Of a DNA stretch of 64,000 nt, positions 8,395 through 18,035 are shown piece after piece. The translations under genes and the position numbers were made by a program. The DNA comes from Microbacterium testaceum (GTDB lineage: Bacteria; Actinomycetota; Actinomycetes; Actinomycetales; Microbacteriaceae), in NCBI RefSeq assembly GCF_006539145.1, contig NZ_BJML01000011.1, forward strand, positions 53,622 to 117,621. Reading direction: 5' to 3'. The notes under the pieces are model-generated. The model was not told the DNA's origin. It was given only the letters and a program-made list of their open reading frames with translations, and did not search any database. Position 1 is the stretch's first letter, and every line of letters starts with the position of its first letter.

Positions 8395-9441
8395 ATGAGC
8401 ACTCTCGCTCCGGCCCTCTCCGCCCCCGGCGACGCTCGCCCGCGTCACTGGGGGCGGAGACGTGCTGTCGGTGTCATCGCTCTCGTCGTCGTGCTCGTCG
8501 TCGCGGCGATCCTCTCGGTCACCTTCGGTGCGCGCGACGTCACGGCCGCCGACATCTGGTCGGGACTCACCGGTTCCACCGACACCGCCTCGGCGGCCGC
8601 GGTCGCGAAGCGGGTTCCCCGAACCGTCCTCGCCATCCTCGTCGGCGCAGCCCTCGCGGTCTCGGGTGCGGTTCTGCAGGGGGCCACCCGCAACCCCCTC
8701 GCCGACCCGCAGATCCTCGGCATCAACGGCGGCGCCGGACTGGCGATCGTCGTCGGCATCGCCTTCTTCGGGCTCGGCTCGGCGACGTCCTACATCTGGG
8801 TCGGGTTGATCGGCGCCGCGGGTGCCGCCGTGCTGGTCTACGCGATCGGCTCGCTCGGTCGGGGCGGGGCGACACCGTTGCGTCTCGCCCTCGCCGGCGC
8901 GGTCAGCGCCGTCGCGTTCAGCTCGCTTACGAGCGCAGTCCTTCTGCCGCGCGTCAACGTCATGAACGAGTTCCGTTTCTGGCAGATCGGCGGCGTCGGC
9001 GGAGCGACCTTCGAGACGATCCTGCAGGTGCTGCCCTTCCTCCTCGCGGGTCTGCTGATCTGCCTCGCGAGTTCGACGGCGCTGAACACGCTCGCTCTGG
9101 GTGACGAGCTCGCCGCAGGCCTGGGCGCTCGCGTCCGCGCTGCCCGGCTGATCTCCACCGGCGGTGCTGTAATCCTGTGCGGTGCCGCGACCGCGGTCGC
9201 CGGTCCCATCGGCTTCGTCGGGCTCGTCGTCCCCCACATGGTCCGTTTGCTGGTCGGCGTCGACCACCGGTGGCTGCTGCCCGTCTCCGCGCTGGGCGGT
9301 GCCGTGCTCCTCACGCTCGGCGACGTCGTGGGCCGCGTGGTGGCGCGTCCCGAGGAGATCGAGGTCGGCATCGTCACCGCTCTGGTGGGGGCACCGTTCT
9401 TCATCGCACTGGTTCGGCGACAGAGGATGAGGGCGCTGTGA
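8395..9441 (+). CDS. Iron-siderophore ABC transporter permease (FecCD family)
   Basis: A 348-aa polytopic permease of the BtuC/FecCD family with about 9-10 hydrophobic segments. Diagnostic stretches are the RxPRTVLAILVGAALAVSGA helix, QGATRNPLADPQILG (coupling region) and GFVGLVVPHMVR near the C-terminus. It forms the membrane channel together with the next gene, whose GTG start overlaps this stop by 4 bp. Confidence 0.9.
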   Translation: MSTLAPALSAPGDARPRHWGRRRAVGVIALVVVLVVAAILSVTFGARDVTAADIWSGLTGSTDTASAAAVAKRVPRTVLAILVGAALAVSGAVLQGATRNPLADPQILGINGGAGLAIVVGIAFFGLGSATSYIWVGLIGAAGAAVLVYAIGSLGRGGATPLRLALAGAVSAVAFSSLTSAVLLPRVNVMNEFRFWQIGGVGGATFETILQVLPFLLAGLLICLASSTALNTLALGDELAAGLGARVRAARLISTGGAVILCGAATAVAGPIGFVGLVVPHMVRLLVGVDHRWLLPVSALGGAVLLTLGDVVGRVVARPEEIEVGIVTALVGAPFFIALVRRQRMRAL

Positions 9442-10496
9442 TCGGCTCGCTCACCACCCCCGTGCCGGCCGCCCTGGCGTCCGTCGTCGACGGCCGGAAG
9501 CGTCGTCGACGCAAGTGGGTGCTGGTCACCGGCATCCTGACCTTTCTCGTCGTCGGCGCGTTCTCGTTGTCCCTCATGCTGGGTCAGACCGCCTACTCCC
9601 CCGTCGAGGTGTGGGGTGTCCTCACCGGCCAACGCGTCCCGGGGGCGTCGTTCACCGTGGGCGAGTTGCGGCTCCCCCGCGCGGTGACCGGACTGTTCAC
9701 GGGCCTGTGCTTCGGAATGGGGGGCGTGGTCTTCCAGTCGATGCTGCGCAACGCTCTCGCGAGTCCCGACGTCATCGGCATCAACACCGGTGCGAGCGCC
9801 GCCGCCGTCATCGGCATCGTGGTCTTCGGGATGGGCGAGACGACCGTGTCGTTCCTCGCGATGGCCGCGGCCCTCGTCGCCGCCCTCACGATCTATCTGC
9901 TCGCCTACCGCAACGGCGGCTCGGGGGCACGCCTGATCCTCGTCGGCATCGGCGTCGCGGCGATGTGCCAGGCCCTCGTGTCGTACGTGATCGCGCGCGC
10001 CGCGGAATACGACCTCCCCGCCGCGATGCGCTGGATCACCGGGAACCTGAACGACGCGACGTGGGACCGCGCCCTGCCGGTCGCCGGCGCTGTCGTCGTC
10101 CTCGCCCCGGTTCTCCTCGGCCTCTCCGACCGCCTCGAGATCCTCCGCATGGGCGATGACACCGCCGCCGCCGTCGGTCTCCCCGTCGAGCGGAGTCGGC
10201 TGCTGCTCATCGTCGCCGCCGTAGGCCTGCTGGCCTTCGGCACGGCCGCCGCGGGCCCCATCGCCTTCGTGTCGTTCCTGGCCGGCCCCATCGCCGTCCG
10301 TCTTCTCGGGCCGGTCGGCTCCCCCATCCTGCCCGCGGGTCTGGTCGGCGCCCTGCTGGTGCTCGTGGCCGACTTCTGCGCCCAGTACGCGTTCGGCACG
10401 CGTCTGCCCGTGGGCGTGATCACCGGCGTTCTCGGGGCGCCGTATCTCATCTACCTGCTCGTTCGCAGCAGCCGAACCGGAGGAACCACGCTATGA
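9438..10496 (+). CDS. Second FecCD-type siderophore permease
   Basis: About 352 aa. Translation most likely starts at the GTG at 9438, which overlaps the preceding stop; the frame is open upstream to 9177, but that part is antisense-like shadow. It has the same landmarks as its partner: LRLPRAVTGLFTGLCFGMGG, QSMLRNALASPDVIGI and GPIAFVSFLAGPIAVRL. A heterodimeric permease is usual for this importer family. The stop overlaps the ATG of the ATPase gene (ATGA). Confidence 0.9.
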   Translation: MIGSLTTPVPAALASVVDGRKRRRRKWVLVTGILTFLVVGAFSLSLMLGQTAYSPVEVWGVLTGQRVPGASFTVGELRLPRAVTGLFTGLCFGMGGVVFQSMLRNALASPDVIGINTGASAAAVIGIVVFGMGETTVSFLAMAAALVAALTIYLLAYRNGGSGARLILVGIGVAAMCQALVSYVIARAAEYDLPAAMRWITGNLNDATWDRALPVAGAVVVLAPVLLGLSDRLEILRMGDDTAAAVGLPVERSRLLLIVAAVGLLAFGTAAAGPIAFVSFLAGPIAVRLLGPVGSPILPAGLVGALLVLVADFCAQYAFGTRLPVGVITGVLGAPYLIYLLVRSSRTGGTTL

Positions 10497-11320
10497 CCGT
10501 CGAGCGCTCCCTGATCGCCGAGGGCGTCACTCTCGGCTACGGAGACCGGACCATCGTCGACTCCCTCGACCTGCAGATCCCGCCGGGAAAGGTGACGACC
10601 ATCGTCGGAGCGAACGCGTGCGGCAAGTCGACGTTGCTCAAGGCCATGGCGCGCCTGCTCACACCCTCGGCGGGCCAGGTGCTGCTCGACGGCAAGTCCA
10701 TCCACCGCCAACCCACCAAGCAGGTCGCGCGCGTGCTGGGGCTCCTTCCCCAGTCGCCGATCGCTCCGGACGGGATCGCCGTGTCCGATCTCGTCAGCCG
10801 AGGCCGTCACCCCCATCAGGGCGCGCTGTCGCGCTGGACGAGCGCAGACGACGCCGCGGTGGCACGCGCCCTCGACGCCACCGACGTCGCGCACCTCGCC
10901 GACCGCCCCGTCGACGAGCTCAGCGGTGGCCAGCGCCAACGCGTGTGGATCGCGATGGCCCTGGCTCAAGAGACCGACGTTCTGCTGCTCGACGAGCCGA
11001 CGACCTTCCTCGACATCAGCCACCAGATCGACGTGCTCGATCTGCTGGCCGACCTCAACCGCGATCGCGGCACCACCGTGGCCATGGTGCTCCACGACCT
11101 CAACCTCGCCGCCCGCTACGCCGACCATCTCGTGGCCATGGCGAACGGCGAGGTGATCGCGGCCGGAGACCCCGCCGAGGTCCTCACCGAAGACACCGTG
11201 CGCCGCGTCTTCGGCCTCGACAGCCGCGTGGTGCCCGACCCGCTGACCGGGCGGCCCATGGTCATCCCGATCGGCCGGCATCACACGGTGGCAGAGCCGG
11301 AGCAGGCGCAGACGGCCTGA
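10493..11320 (+). CDS. Iron-siderophore ABC transporter ATP-binding protein (FepC-like)
   Basis: A 275-aa ATPase that energises the two FecCD permeases. Walker A is GANACGKST, with the NACGKST form typical of FepC/FhuC-type importers. It also has signature LSGGQRQRVWIAMAL, Walker B LLLDEPTTFLD and switch His in VLHDLNLAARYAD. It is the last gene of the operon and is followed by a strong hairpin terminator. Confidence 0.92.
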   Translation: MTVERSLIAEGVTLGYGDRTIVDSLDLQIPPGKVTTIVGANACGKSTLLKAMARLLTPSAGQVLLDGKSIHRQPTKQVARVLGLLPQSPIAPDGIAVSDLVSRGRHPHQGALSRWTSADDAAVARALDATDVAHLADRPVDELSGGQRQRVWIAMALAQETDVLLLDEPTTFLDISHQIDVLDLLADLNRDRGTTVAMVLHDLNLAARYADHLVAMANGEVIAAGDPAEVLTEDTVRRVFGLDSRVVPDPLTGRPMVIPIGRHHTVAEPEQAQTA

Positions 11321-11334
11321 CGGTCCGAGAAAAA

Positions 11335-11364
11335 CAGAAGCCCCGGTCTCGGCCGGGGCTTCTG
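11335..11364. terminator. Bidirectional rho-independent-type terminator
   Basis: A 12-bp perfect stem (CAGAAGCCCCGG / CCGGGGCTTCTG) with a 6-nt loop, preceded on the plus strand by AAAAA, which reads as a U-run on the minus strand. It lies between the converging importer operon and the siderophore-interacting protein gene. Confidence 0.8.
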
Positions 11365-11387
11365 TCGTGGTTCGTGGTCGCTGCCGC

Positions 11388-12317
11388 TCAGGCCGTCCGC
11401 TCGACCTGTCCCGCGCGCCAGTACCCCATGAAGGCGACGCGTCCGCGGTCGACGCCGCAGCCGGAGACGAGCATGCGGCGCAGCAGCTTCACCGTCGACG
11501 ACTCGCCCGCGATCCACGCGTAGAACTCCCCCTCGGCGTCAGCGGGACTGTCCCACAACAGGTCGACGTCGAGATCGATGTCTTCGAGCACCTGCGGGCG
11601 AGGCGCGGCCGCGCGCGCCAGAACGTCACCGGATGCCGCGACCCAGGCCTCCATCGCTTCGATCAGCGCCTCGCCGTGGGGGCGTTCGCCGCGCGGGAGC
11701 CAGTGCACGCGCGCGTCCCCGCTTCGTACGGTCAGAGCGTCGTCGACGTCGGGCACTTCGATGAACGCATCGACGTCGAGGCCGGGCTCGAGGCCCTCCA
11801 GCACGGCGCAGATCGCGGGGGCGGCGGTCTCGTCACCGGCGAGCAGGATGCGTCGCGCCGTTCCGGGGTGGAAGTCGATCCCCTGCGCCGAATCGGCGCT
11901 GCGCGCGTCGGGGCCGACGACCACCAGGTGGTCCCCCGCCGTCGCCGCTTCCGCCCAGGAGCCGGCCGGACCGGCGTCGTGGTGCACGACGAAGTCGATG
12001 TCGAGTTCCAGGGCCTCGGGGTCGATGCGGCGCACGGTGTAGGTGCGGAAGGGCATGCGCTCCTCGTCGGGCAGGTCGCGCCAGCGCGTGTACCAGTCGC
12101 CGTTGGCGATGGCCTCGGGATCGTCCTGTCCGATGTCGCAGACGGTGCCGTCGCGGCCGGGCAGCACCAGCTTGACGCGCTGGTCGCGGCGGTCGGTGCC
12201 GAAGACGTCGAAGTCGGGTGAGGTGAACGTCACGCGCACGAAGTGCGGCGAGAGACGTCGCGCGGTCTTCACCACGGCGACGTACGGGCGGTAGGCGGGA
12301 CGCGTGGCAGTGATCAC
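11388..12317 (-). CDS. Siderophore-interacting protein (FAD-dependent ferric reductase)
   Basis: A 309-aa SIP-family flavoprotein that reduces imported ferric siderophores to release iron in the cytoplasm. The FAD-binding motif RTYTVRR is present, followed by HHDAGPAGSWA and the NAD(P)H-domain stretch LLAGDETAAPAI typical of ViuB/YqjH relatives. It starts at the GTG at 12317. No Shine-Dalgarno is seen, and a -10-like TATCCT lies exactly 6 nt upstream inside an iron box, so the mRNA is probably leaderless and iron-repressed. It functions with the importer encoded on the opposite strand. Confidence 0.9.
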   Translation of the reverse strand: MITATRPAYRPYVAVVKTARRLSPHFVRVTFTSPDFDVFGTDRRDQRVKLVLPGRDGTVCDIGQDDPEAIANGDWYTRWRDLPDEERMPFRTYTVRRIDPEALELDIDFVVHHDAGPAGSWAEAATAGDHLVVVGPDARSADSAQGIDFHPGTARRILLAGDETAAPAICAVLEGLEPGLDVDAFIEVPDVDDALTVRSGDARVHWLPRGERPHGEALIEAMEAWVAASGDVLARAAAPRPQVLEDIDLDVDLLWDSPADAEGEFYAWIAGESSTVKLLRRMLVSGCGVDRGRVAFMGYWRAGQVERTA

Positions 12318-12321
12318 CAGA

Positions 12322-12340
12322 TAAGGATACCCTTACCTTG
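12322..12340 (-). promoter_or_regulatory. DtxR/IdeR-type iron box over the SIP promoter
   Basis: TAAGGATACCCTTACCTTG matches 15 of 19 positions of the DtxR/IdeR consensus. Its minus-strand TATCCT (12329-12324) can serve as the -10 element, placing +1 on the GTG start codon at 12317. Repressor binding would block RNA polymerase directly. Confidence 0.8.
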
Positions 12341-12414
12341 CCTCCGGATGCCACGGTGACGCCTCGACGGCGAGGTACCGGCCCGATCGCCCCGAGAGGT
12401 CCCCCTCCGTTTCG

Positions 12415-13578
12415 TCACACGCTGTCGACGAGCCGCCCGATCCTCTCGATCGCCTCGCGGAGCACCTCGGGAGCACAGCCCACGTTGATGCGCACGTGTC
12501 CGATCCCCTCGACCCCGAACAGCGGGCCGTGGTGCAGGGCGACCTGCGCCTCGCGCCGGATGAACGGAGCAGGGTTGTCGCCCCAGCAGTACGCCGACAC
12601 GTCCACCCACGCGAGGAACCCAGCTTCGGGAACGCGATAGCGCGCGAGTGGCAGATGCTCGGCGAGCAGGTCGGCGAGCAGTCGACGGTTATCGTCCAGC
12701 GCCAGGAGCAACGAGGCGAGCCACCGGTCGCTCTCGGCCGAGAACGCGGCGCGGTTCGCGATGACGCCGAACAGTCCCGCGCGCCACTCGACCTCCCACG
12801 GCAGGGCGCGCACGACCGCGGCGGTCTCCTCCGCCCCCGTCACGATCACGGCGCACTTCAACCCGGCGAGATTGTAGGTCTTACTCGCGCTCGTCACGAT
12901 GTAGCCGACCGCGGCCGCTTCGTCTCCGGCATCCAGGAACGGGGTGAAGACCGCGGGGGCGTGCGTGAGCGGCGCGTGGATCTCGTCGCTGATCACGCTC
13001 GCGCCGTAACGGTGCGCGAGACGCGCAAGAGCTGCCAGGGACTCCCGCGAGTGGACGGTCCCGGTGGGGTTGTGCGGGTTGCACAGCAGGACGGCACGCG
13101 CCCCGCCCGCCAGGGCCGCCTCGATCGAATCGAGGTCGAGGTGCCAGCGCGCCCCGTCGTCGATCAGCGGGATACGCTCCACGACGGCCCCGGCCTCTTC
13201 GACCGTGTCGTAGAACGGCGGGTACACCGGGGGCGTCACGATCACACGGTCGCCGGGAGAAGTGACTCCGCGCAACACTTCGACAACGCCCATCATCACG
13301 TCGCCCGTCCAGCGGATGCGCGACGGATCGGGTCGCCACCCCCATCGCCGCTCGGCGAAGTCGGCGAAATCGAGGTCGATGCCGGGGCGCGGAGGCGTGT
13401 AGCCCGTGTCACCGATCTCGACCGCCCGGTGCAGAGCCGCCGTGATCGCCGGCGCGAGCGGATAGTCGGTCTCGGCCACGAACATCGGAATGACGTCATC
13501 GCCGTAGGAGCGCCACTTCGTGCTGCTGCGCTGACGCAGAAGCTCGATCGGCAGTGCCTGCAACGGGAGAACGCTCAT
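12415..13578 (-). CDS. MalY/PatB-type aminotransferase (C-S beta-lyase)
   Basis: A 387-aa fold-type I PLP enzyme. The PLP lysine is in SASKTYNLAGLK, preceded by the cofactor-contacting SDEIHAPL and NPHNPTG segments. The N-terminal RSSTKWRSYGDDVIPMFVAE is typical of the MalY/PatB cystathionine beta-lyase group. It probably cleaves cystathionine or cysteine conjugates to pyruvate, ammonia and a thiol. Transaminase activity is a less likely alternative. It is monocistronic, downstream of the suf operon on the same strand. Confidence 0.82.
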   Translation of the reverse strand: MSVLPLQALPIELLRQRSSTKWRSYGDDVIPMFVAETDYPLAPAITAALHRAVEIGDTGYTPPRPGIDLDFADFAERRWGWRPDPSRIRWTGDVMMGVVEVLRGVTSPGDRVIVTPPVYPPFYDTVEEAGAVVERIPLIDDGARWHLDLDSIEAALAGGARAVLLCNPHNPTGTVHSRESLAALARLAHRYGASVISDEIHAPLTHAPAVFTPFLDAGDEAAAVGYIVTSASKTYNLAGLKCAVIVTGAEETAAVVRALPWEVEWRAGLFGVIANRAAFSAESDRWLASLLLALDDNRRLLADLLAEHLPLARYRVPEAGFLAWVDVSAYCWGDNPAPFIRREAQVALHHGPLFGVEGIGHVRINVGCAPEVLREAIERIGRLVDSV

Positions 13579-13654
13579 GCGAAAAGCCTAACGAGGACCC
13601 CGGATGCCGGTGCCCGGCGCGTCAGAGGAGGACACACGACGTCGCAGAGACCGC

Positions 13655-13685
13655 GGACGCCCACCCCCGAGGGGGATGGGCGTCC
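13655..13685 (-). terminator. Hairpin terminator after the suf operon
   Basis: GGACGCCCA-CCCCC pairs with GGGGG-a-TGGGCGTCC around a 2-nt loop, with one bulged A. It lies just beyond the stop of sufT (13697, minus strand). No T-run. Confidence 0.55.
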
Positions 13686-13696
13686 GTGAGAGGGTC

Positions 13697-14026
13697 TCAG
13701 ATCGCGAAACCGAGGGCGCGCATCATGTCGCGTCCGTCGTCAGTGATCCGTTCGGGACCCCACGGCGGCATCCACACCCAGTTGATGCGGAAGCGTTCCA
13801 CGACGTTGTCGAGAGCCTGAGCCGTCTGCTCTTCGAGCACATCGGTCAGCGGACAGCCGGCCGAGGTGAGGGTCATGTGGATGACGAGCGCGTCGTTCTC
13901 GTCGTCCCACGCGAGATCGTAGATGAGGCCGAGGTCCACGACGTTGATCCCCAGTTCGGGATCCATGACGTCTTTCAGAGCCTCGGTGACCTCGTCGTAC
14001 TTCTCGGGAGCGAGGGTTGCGGTCAT
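13697..14026 (-). CDS. sufT: SUF-associated metal-sulfur cluster assembly factor (SufT/DUF59)
   Basis: A 109-aa MIP18/PaaD/SufT-family protein involved in maturing or inserting Fe-S clusters. Characteristic stretches are the DVMDPELGINVVDLGLIYD segment and HMTLTSAGCPLTD, with the conserved Cys. It is the last gene of the sufB-sufD-Rieske-sufC-sufT cluster, 9 bp after sufC. An aromatic-degradation role, as for PaaD, is unlikely in this context. Confidence 0.87.
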   Translation of the reverse strand: MTATLAPEKYDEVTEALKDVMDPELGINVVDLGLIYDLAWDDENDALVIHMTLTSAGCPLTDVLEEQTAQALDNVVERFRINWVWMPPWGPERITDDGRDMMRALGFAI

Positions 14027-14035
14027 GTAACGATC

Positions 14036-14806
<771 letters not shown>

Positions 14807-14847
14807 GGTGTTCCTTACTCGTAAATTCTGGGGGTCGTGGGCGCGGC

Positions 14848-15177
14848 TCAGGCCGTCGCCTTGGTGACGGACGGATCGATGAGCACGTCGTCTCCGTCGA
14901 TCACGACCTCGTACACGGGGACCGGCTCGTACGCCGGGAGGTTCAGGGGGCGACCGGTCTTCAGCGAGAACGCCGAGCCGTGGGCCCAGCATTCCAGGGT
15001 CTCTCCCTCGACGAAGCCGTCGGAGAGCGAGATGTCGCCGTGCGTGCACAGGTCGCCGATCGCGTGGACCTCGCCGTTGCCGTCGAGCACGACCGCGATC
15101 GCGACGCCGTCGATCTCGACGCGGTGCGCCTCGTCTTGGGTGAGGTCGCTGAGGGCGCAGGCGCGCGAGGCGCTCAC
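14848..15177 (-). CDS. Rieske [2Fe-2S] ferredoxin
   Basis: A 109-aa stand-alone Rieske protein. Both ligand boxes are present: C-T-H in GDLCTHGD and C-x-x-H in ECWAHGSAF, 17 residues apart. The GTG start overlaps the sufD stop (GTGA), so it is translationally coupled to sufD. It may donate electrons for cluster assembly on SufBCD, or serve an oxygenase encoded elsewhere. The position between sufD and sufC favours the former (inference). Confidence 0.88.
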   Translation of the reverse strand: MSASRACALSDLTQDEAHRVEIDGVAIAVVLDGNGEVHAIGDLCTHGDISLSDGFVEGETLECWAHGSAFSLKTGRPLNLPAYEPVPVYEVVIDGDDVLIDPSVTKATA

Positions 15178-16367
15178 GCCTCGGCCCCCGCGGCCAGCTC
15201 GTGCTCGATGGCCTCGATGAGCTCGGTCTCGAGCTCGGGGATGCCGATGCGCTGGACGATCTCCGTGAGGAACCCGAGCACGACGAGGCGACGGGCCTCG
15301 TCTTCGGCGATACCGCGCGCCTGCAGGTAGAACAGCTGCTCGTCGTCGAAACGACCCGTCGCGCTGGCGTGACCGGCACCCTGGATGTCACCGGTCTCGA
15401 TCTCGAGGTTCGGGATCGAGTCGGCGCGGGCGCCGTCGGTGAGAACGAGGTTGCGGTTGGCCTCGTAGGAGTCGGTGCCCGTGGCATCCGGTCCGATGAG
15501 GACGTCGCCGATCCAGACGCTGCGCGCGCTCTTGCCCTGCAGCGCGCCCTTGTAGAGCACGTCACCGACCGTGTGCGGACCCTTGTGGTGCAGGTAGACC
15601 TGCGATTCGAGGTGCTGACCGGCGTCGGCGAACGACAGGCCGTAGAGACGCCCCTCGGCGCCCGCGCCCGAAAGCTCGACGGAAGGGTTCACACGGACGA
15701 CACCGCCGCCGAAGCTCACCACGACGTGGGTCAGCTTGGCGTCACGGTCGACACGAGCCTGGTGGGATGCCGCGTGCACGGCGTCGTCGTTCCAGCGCTG
15801 CACCGAGACGACCGTGAGGTCTGAGCCGTCGCGGACGATGATCTCGACGTTCTGCGCGTGATTCGCGGTGCCCTCGTGACGCAGCACCACGGTGCCGCGC
15901 GAGTTCGGCTGCGCCTCGATCACGACGTGGGCGTGCGCGAGGCCGCCGGTGCCGGTCAAGCGCACCACGATCGGCTCGTCGAGTTCGACATTCGCGGGGA
16001 TGCGCAGCAGGGGTGCCTCGGCCTCGTGCGTCCAGGCGAGAGCGGCGGTCAGATCCTCGGGTCGGAAGTGCTCGCCGCGCGGGGCGTCTCCCGGGGCCAG
16101 ACGCAGCTGTTCGACGGCCGCGGGAGCGCTGACTTCGACGGACACGACGCCCGAGGGCCCCGCCTCGTCGACGAACAGCGGCGTGAGCCGATCGATGGGC
16201 GTCAGCTTCCAGTTGACCTCGCGGCCCGAGGGCACGCCGAAATCAGCCGGATCGAACGAGGTCGGTCGCTCGGAGCGCGTCTGCACCGGAACGACGGATG
16301 CCACGAGTGCGGCGGGGTCGATATGCCCCTCCGCGGCGGCTGCGGGGGTGTGAGTCGCAGTCGTCAT
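15174..16367 (-). CDS. sufD: Fe-S cluster assembly protein SufD
   Basis: A 397-aa member of the SufB/SufD beta-helix family that pairs with SufB and two SufC in the SUF scaffold. The C-terminal half shows the family pattern: YLHHKGPHTVGDVLYKGAL, DSYEANRNLVL, and the DDEQLFYLQARG core shared with SufB. Its ATG is adjacent to the sufB stop. Confidence 0.92.
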   Translation of the reverse strand: MTTATHTPAAAAEGHIDPAALVASVVPVQTRSERPTSFDPADFGVPSGREVNWKLTPIDRLTPLFVDEAGPSGVVSVEVSAPAAVEQLRLAPGDAPRGEHFRPEDLTAALAWTHEAEAPLLRIPANVELDEPIVVRLTGTGGLAHAHVVIEAQPNSRGTVVLRHEGTANHAQNVEIIVRDGSDLTVVSVQRWNDDAVHAASHQARVDRDAKLTHVVVSFGGGVVRVNPSVELSGAGAEGRLYGLSFADAGQHLESQVYLHHKGPHTVGDVLYKGALQGKSARSVWIGDVLIGPDATGTDSYEANRNLVLTDGARADSIPNLEIETGDIQGAGHASATGRFDDEQLFYLQARGIAEDEARRLVVLGFLTEIVQRIGIPELETELIEAIEHELAAGAEA

Positions 16368-17786
16368 TTAGCCTACGGATCCTTCCATGCCCATCTCGAT
16401 GAGCTTGTTGAGCTCGAGCGCGTATTCCATCGGCAGCTCGCGGGCGATCGGCTCGATGAAGCCGCGCACGATCATCGCCATGGCCTCGTCTTCGGGCATG
16501 CCGCGCGACTGCAGGTAGAACAGCTGCTCTTCGCTGACCTTCGAGACCGTGGCCTCGTGGCCGAGCTGCACGTCGTCGACGCGGATGTCGATCGCGGGGT
16601 ACGTGTCGCTGCGCGAGATCGTGTCGACCAACAGGGCGTCGCAACGCACGGTGTTCGCGGAGTGATGCGCATTGGCATCCACTCGGACCTCGCCGCGGTA
16701 GCCCGCGCGACCGCCGCCGCGCGCGATCGACTTCGAAACGATCGATGACTGCGTGTACGGCGCCATGTGGATCATCTTCGCGCCGGCGTCCTGGTGCTGA
16801 CCGGGACCGGCGAAGGCGACCGAGAGGGTCTCTCCCTTGGCGTGCTCTCCCATGAGGTAGATGGAGGGGTACTTCATCGTGACCTTGGAGCCGATGTTGC
16901 CGTCGACCCACTCCATGGTCGCGCCTTCGTGGGCGATCGCGCGCTTGGTGACGAGGTTGTAGACGTTGTTCGACCAGTTCTGGATCGTCGTGTACCGCAC
17001 GCGGGCGTTCTTCTTCACGATGATTTCGACCACGGCCGAGTGCAGCGAGTCGCTCTTGTAGATGGGAGCGGTGCAGCCCTCGATGTAGTGGACGTAGCTG
17101 TCCTCATCGGCGATGATCAGCGTCCGTTCGAACTGCCCCATGTTCTCGGTGTTGATGCGGAAGTACGCCTGCAGCGGGATCTCGACGTGCACGCCCTTCG
17201 GGACGTAGACGAAGGAGCCGCCCGACCAGACGGCCGTGTTGAGCGCGGCGAACTTGTTGTCGCCGGCCGGGATGACCGTGCCGAAGTACTCCTCGAAGAA
17301 CTCGGGGTGCTCGCGAAGAGCCGTGTCGGTGTCCATGAAGATGACACCCTGCTGCTCGAGGTCCTCACGGATCTGGTGGTAGACCACCTCGGACTCGTAC
17401 TGAGCCGCGACGCCGGCGACGAGGCGCTGGCGCTCCGCCTCGGGGATGCCGAGCTTCTCGTACGTGTTGCGGATCTCTTCCGGAAGGTCTTCCCAGGTCT
17501 GGGCCTGCTTCTCGGTCGAGCGCACGAAGTACTTGATGTTGTCGAAGTCGATCTCCGACAGGTCTGCGCCCCACGTGGGCATGGGCTTGCGGCCGAAGAG
17601 CTGGTAGCCCTTCAGACGCGTCTTCAGCATCCACTCGGGCTCGGACTTGAGGGCGGAGATTCCGCGCACCACGTCCTCGTTGATCCCGCGCTGCGCGATC
17701 GCGCCGGCGGCATCGGTGTCGTGCCAGCCGAACTCGTATTGCCCCAGGCTTTCGAGCTCGGGTCGGTCGATGAGTACATCGGACAT
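16368..17786 (-). CDS. sufB: Fe-S cluster assembly protein SufB
   Basis: 472 aa, the main scaffold subunit on which Fe-S clusters form in the cytoplasm. Landmarks are [20 protein letters not shown], the conserved [10 protein letters not shown] with its Cys, [13 protein letters not shown] and the C-terminal [12 protein letters not shown]. The ATG at 17786 is chosen because AAGGAG lies upstream at usable spacing; a GTG 9 nt earlier is too close to it. First gene of the suf operon; divergent from ctaA across about 250 bp. No sufR, sufS or sufU is present nearby. Confidence 0.93.
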   Translation of the reverse strand: MSDVLIDRPELESLGQYEFGWHDTDAAGAIAQRGINEDVVRGISALKSEPEWMLKTRLKGYQLFGRKPMPTWGADLSEIDFDNIKYFVRSTEKQAQTWEDLPEEIRNTYEKLGIPEAERQRLVAGVAAQYESEVVYHQIREDLEQQGVIFMDTDTALREHPEFFEEYFGTVIPAGDNKFAALNTAVWSGGSFVYVPKGVHVEIPLQAYFRINTENMGQFERTLIIADEDSYVHYIEGCTAPIYKSDSLHSAVVEIIVKKNARVRYTTIQNWSNNVYNLVTKRAIAHEGATMEWVDGNIGSKVTMKYPSIYLMGEHAKGETLSVAFAGPGQHQDAGAKMIHMAPYTQSSIVSKSIARGGGRAGYRGEVRVDANAHHSANTVRCDALLVDTISRSDTYPAIDIRVDDVQLGHEATVSKVSEEQLFYLQSRGMPEDEAMAMIVRGFIEPIARELPMEYALELNKLIEMGMEGSVG

Positions 17787-18035
17787 GGTGATCACTCTCC
17801 TTCTCGGGCCACAACGGTGTCATCCGCCCCGGCATTCCGGACTCCGGTCGAAGTCTCAGGAAGGTCGCTGGTGGGCCCGCTCGAAGACGCTGGCTGCGCG
17901 CCTAGACTGTCGTGGGTGCGGATCGCGTGAGCGCTGCACCCGGACCCTTCGATTCTACAGGCAACACCCGCTCCCGGTACGGCAGGACCGCTCTCCCGAC
18001 AGCCGGGATCACCTCGACGCCAGGAAGCCGTACGC

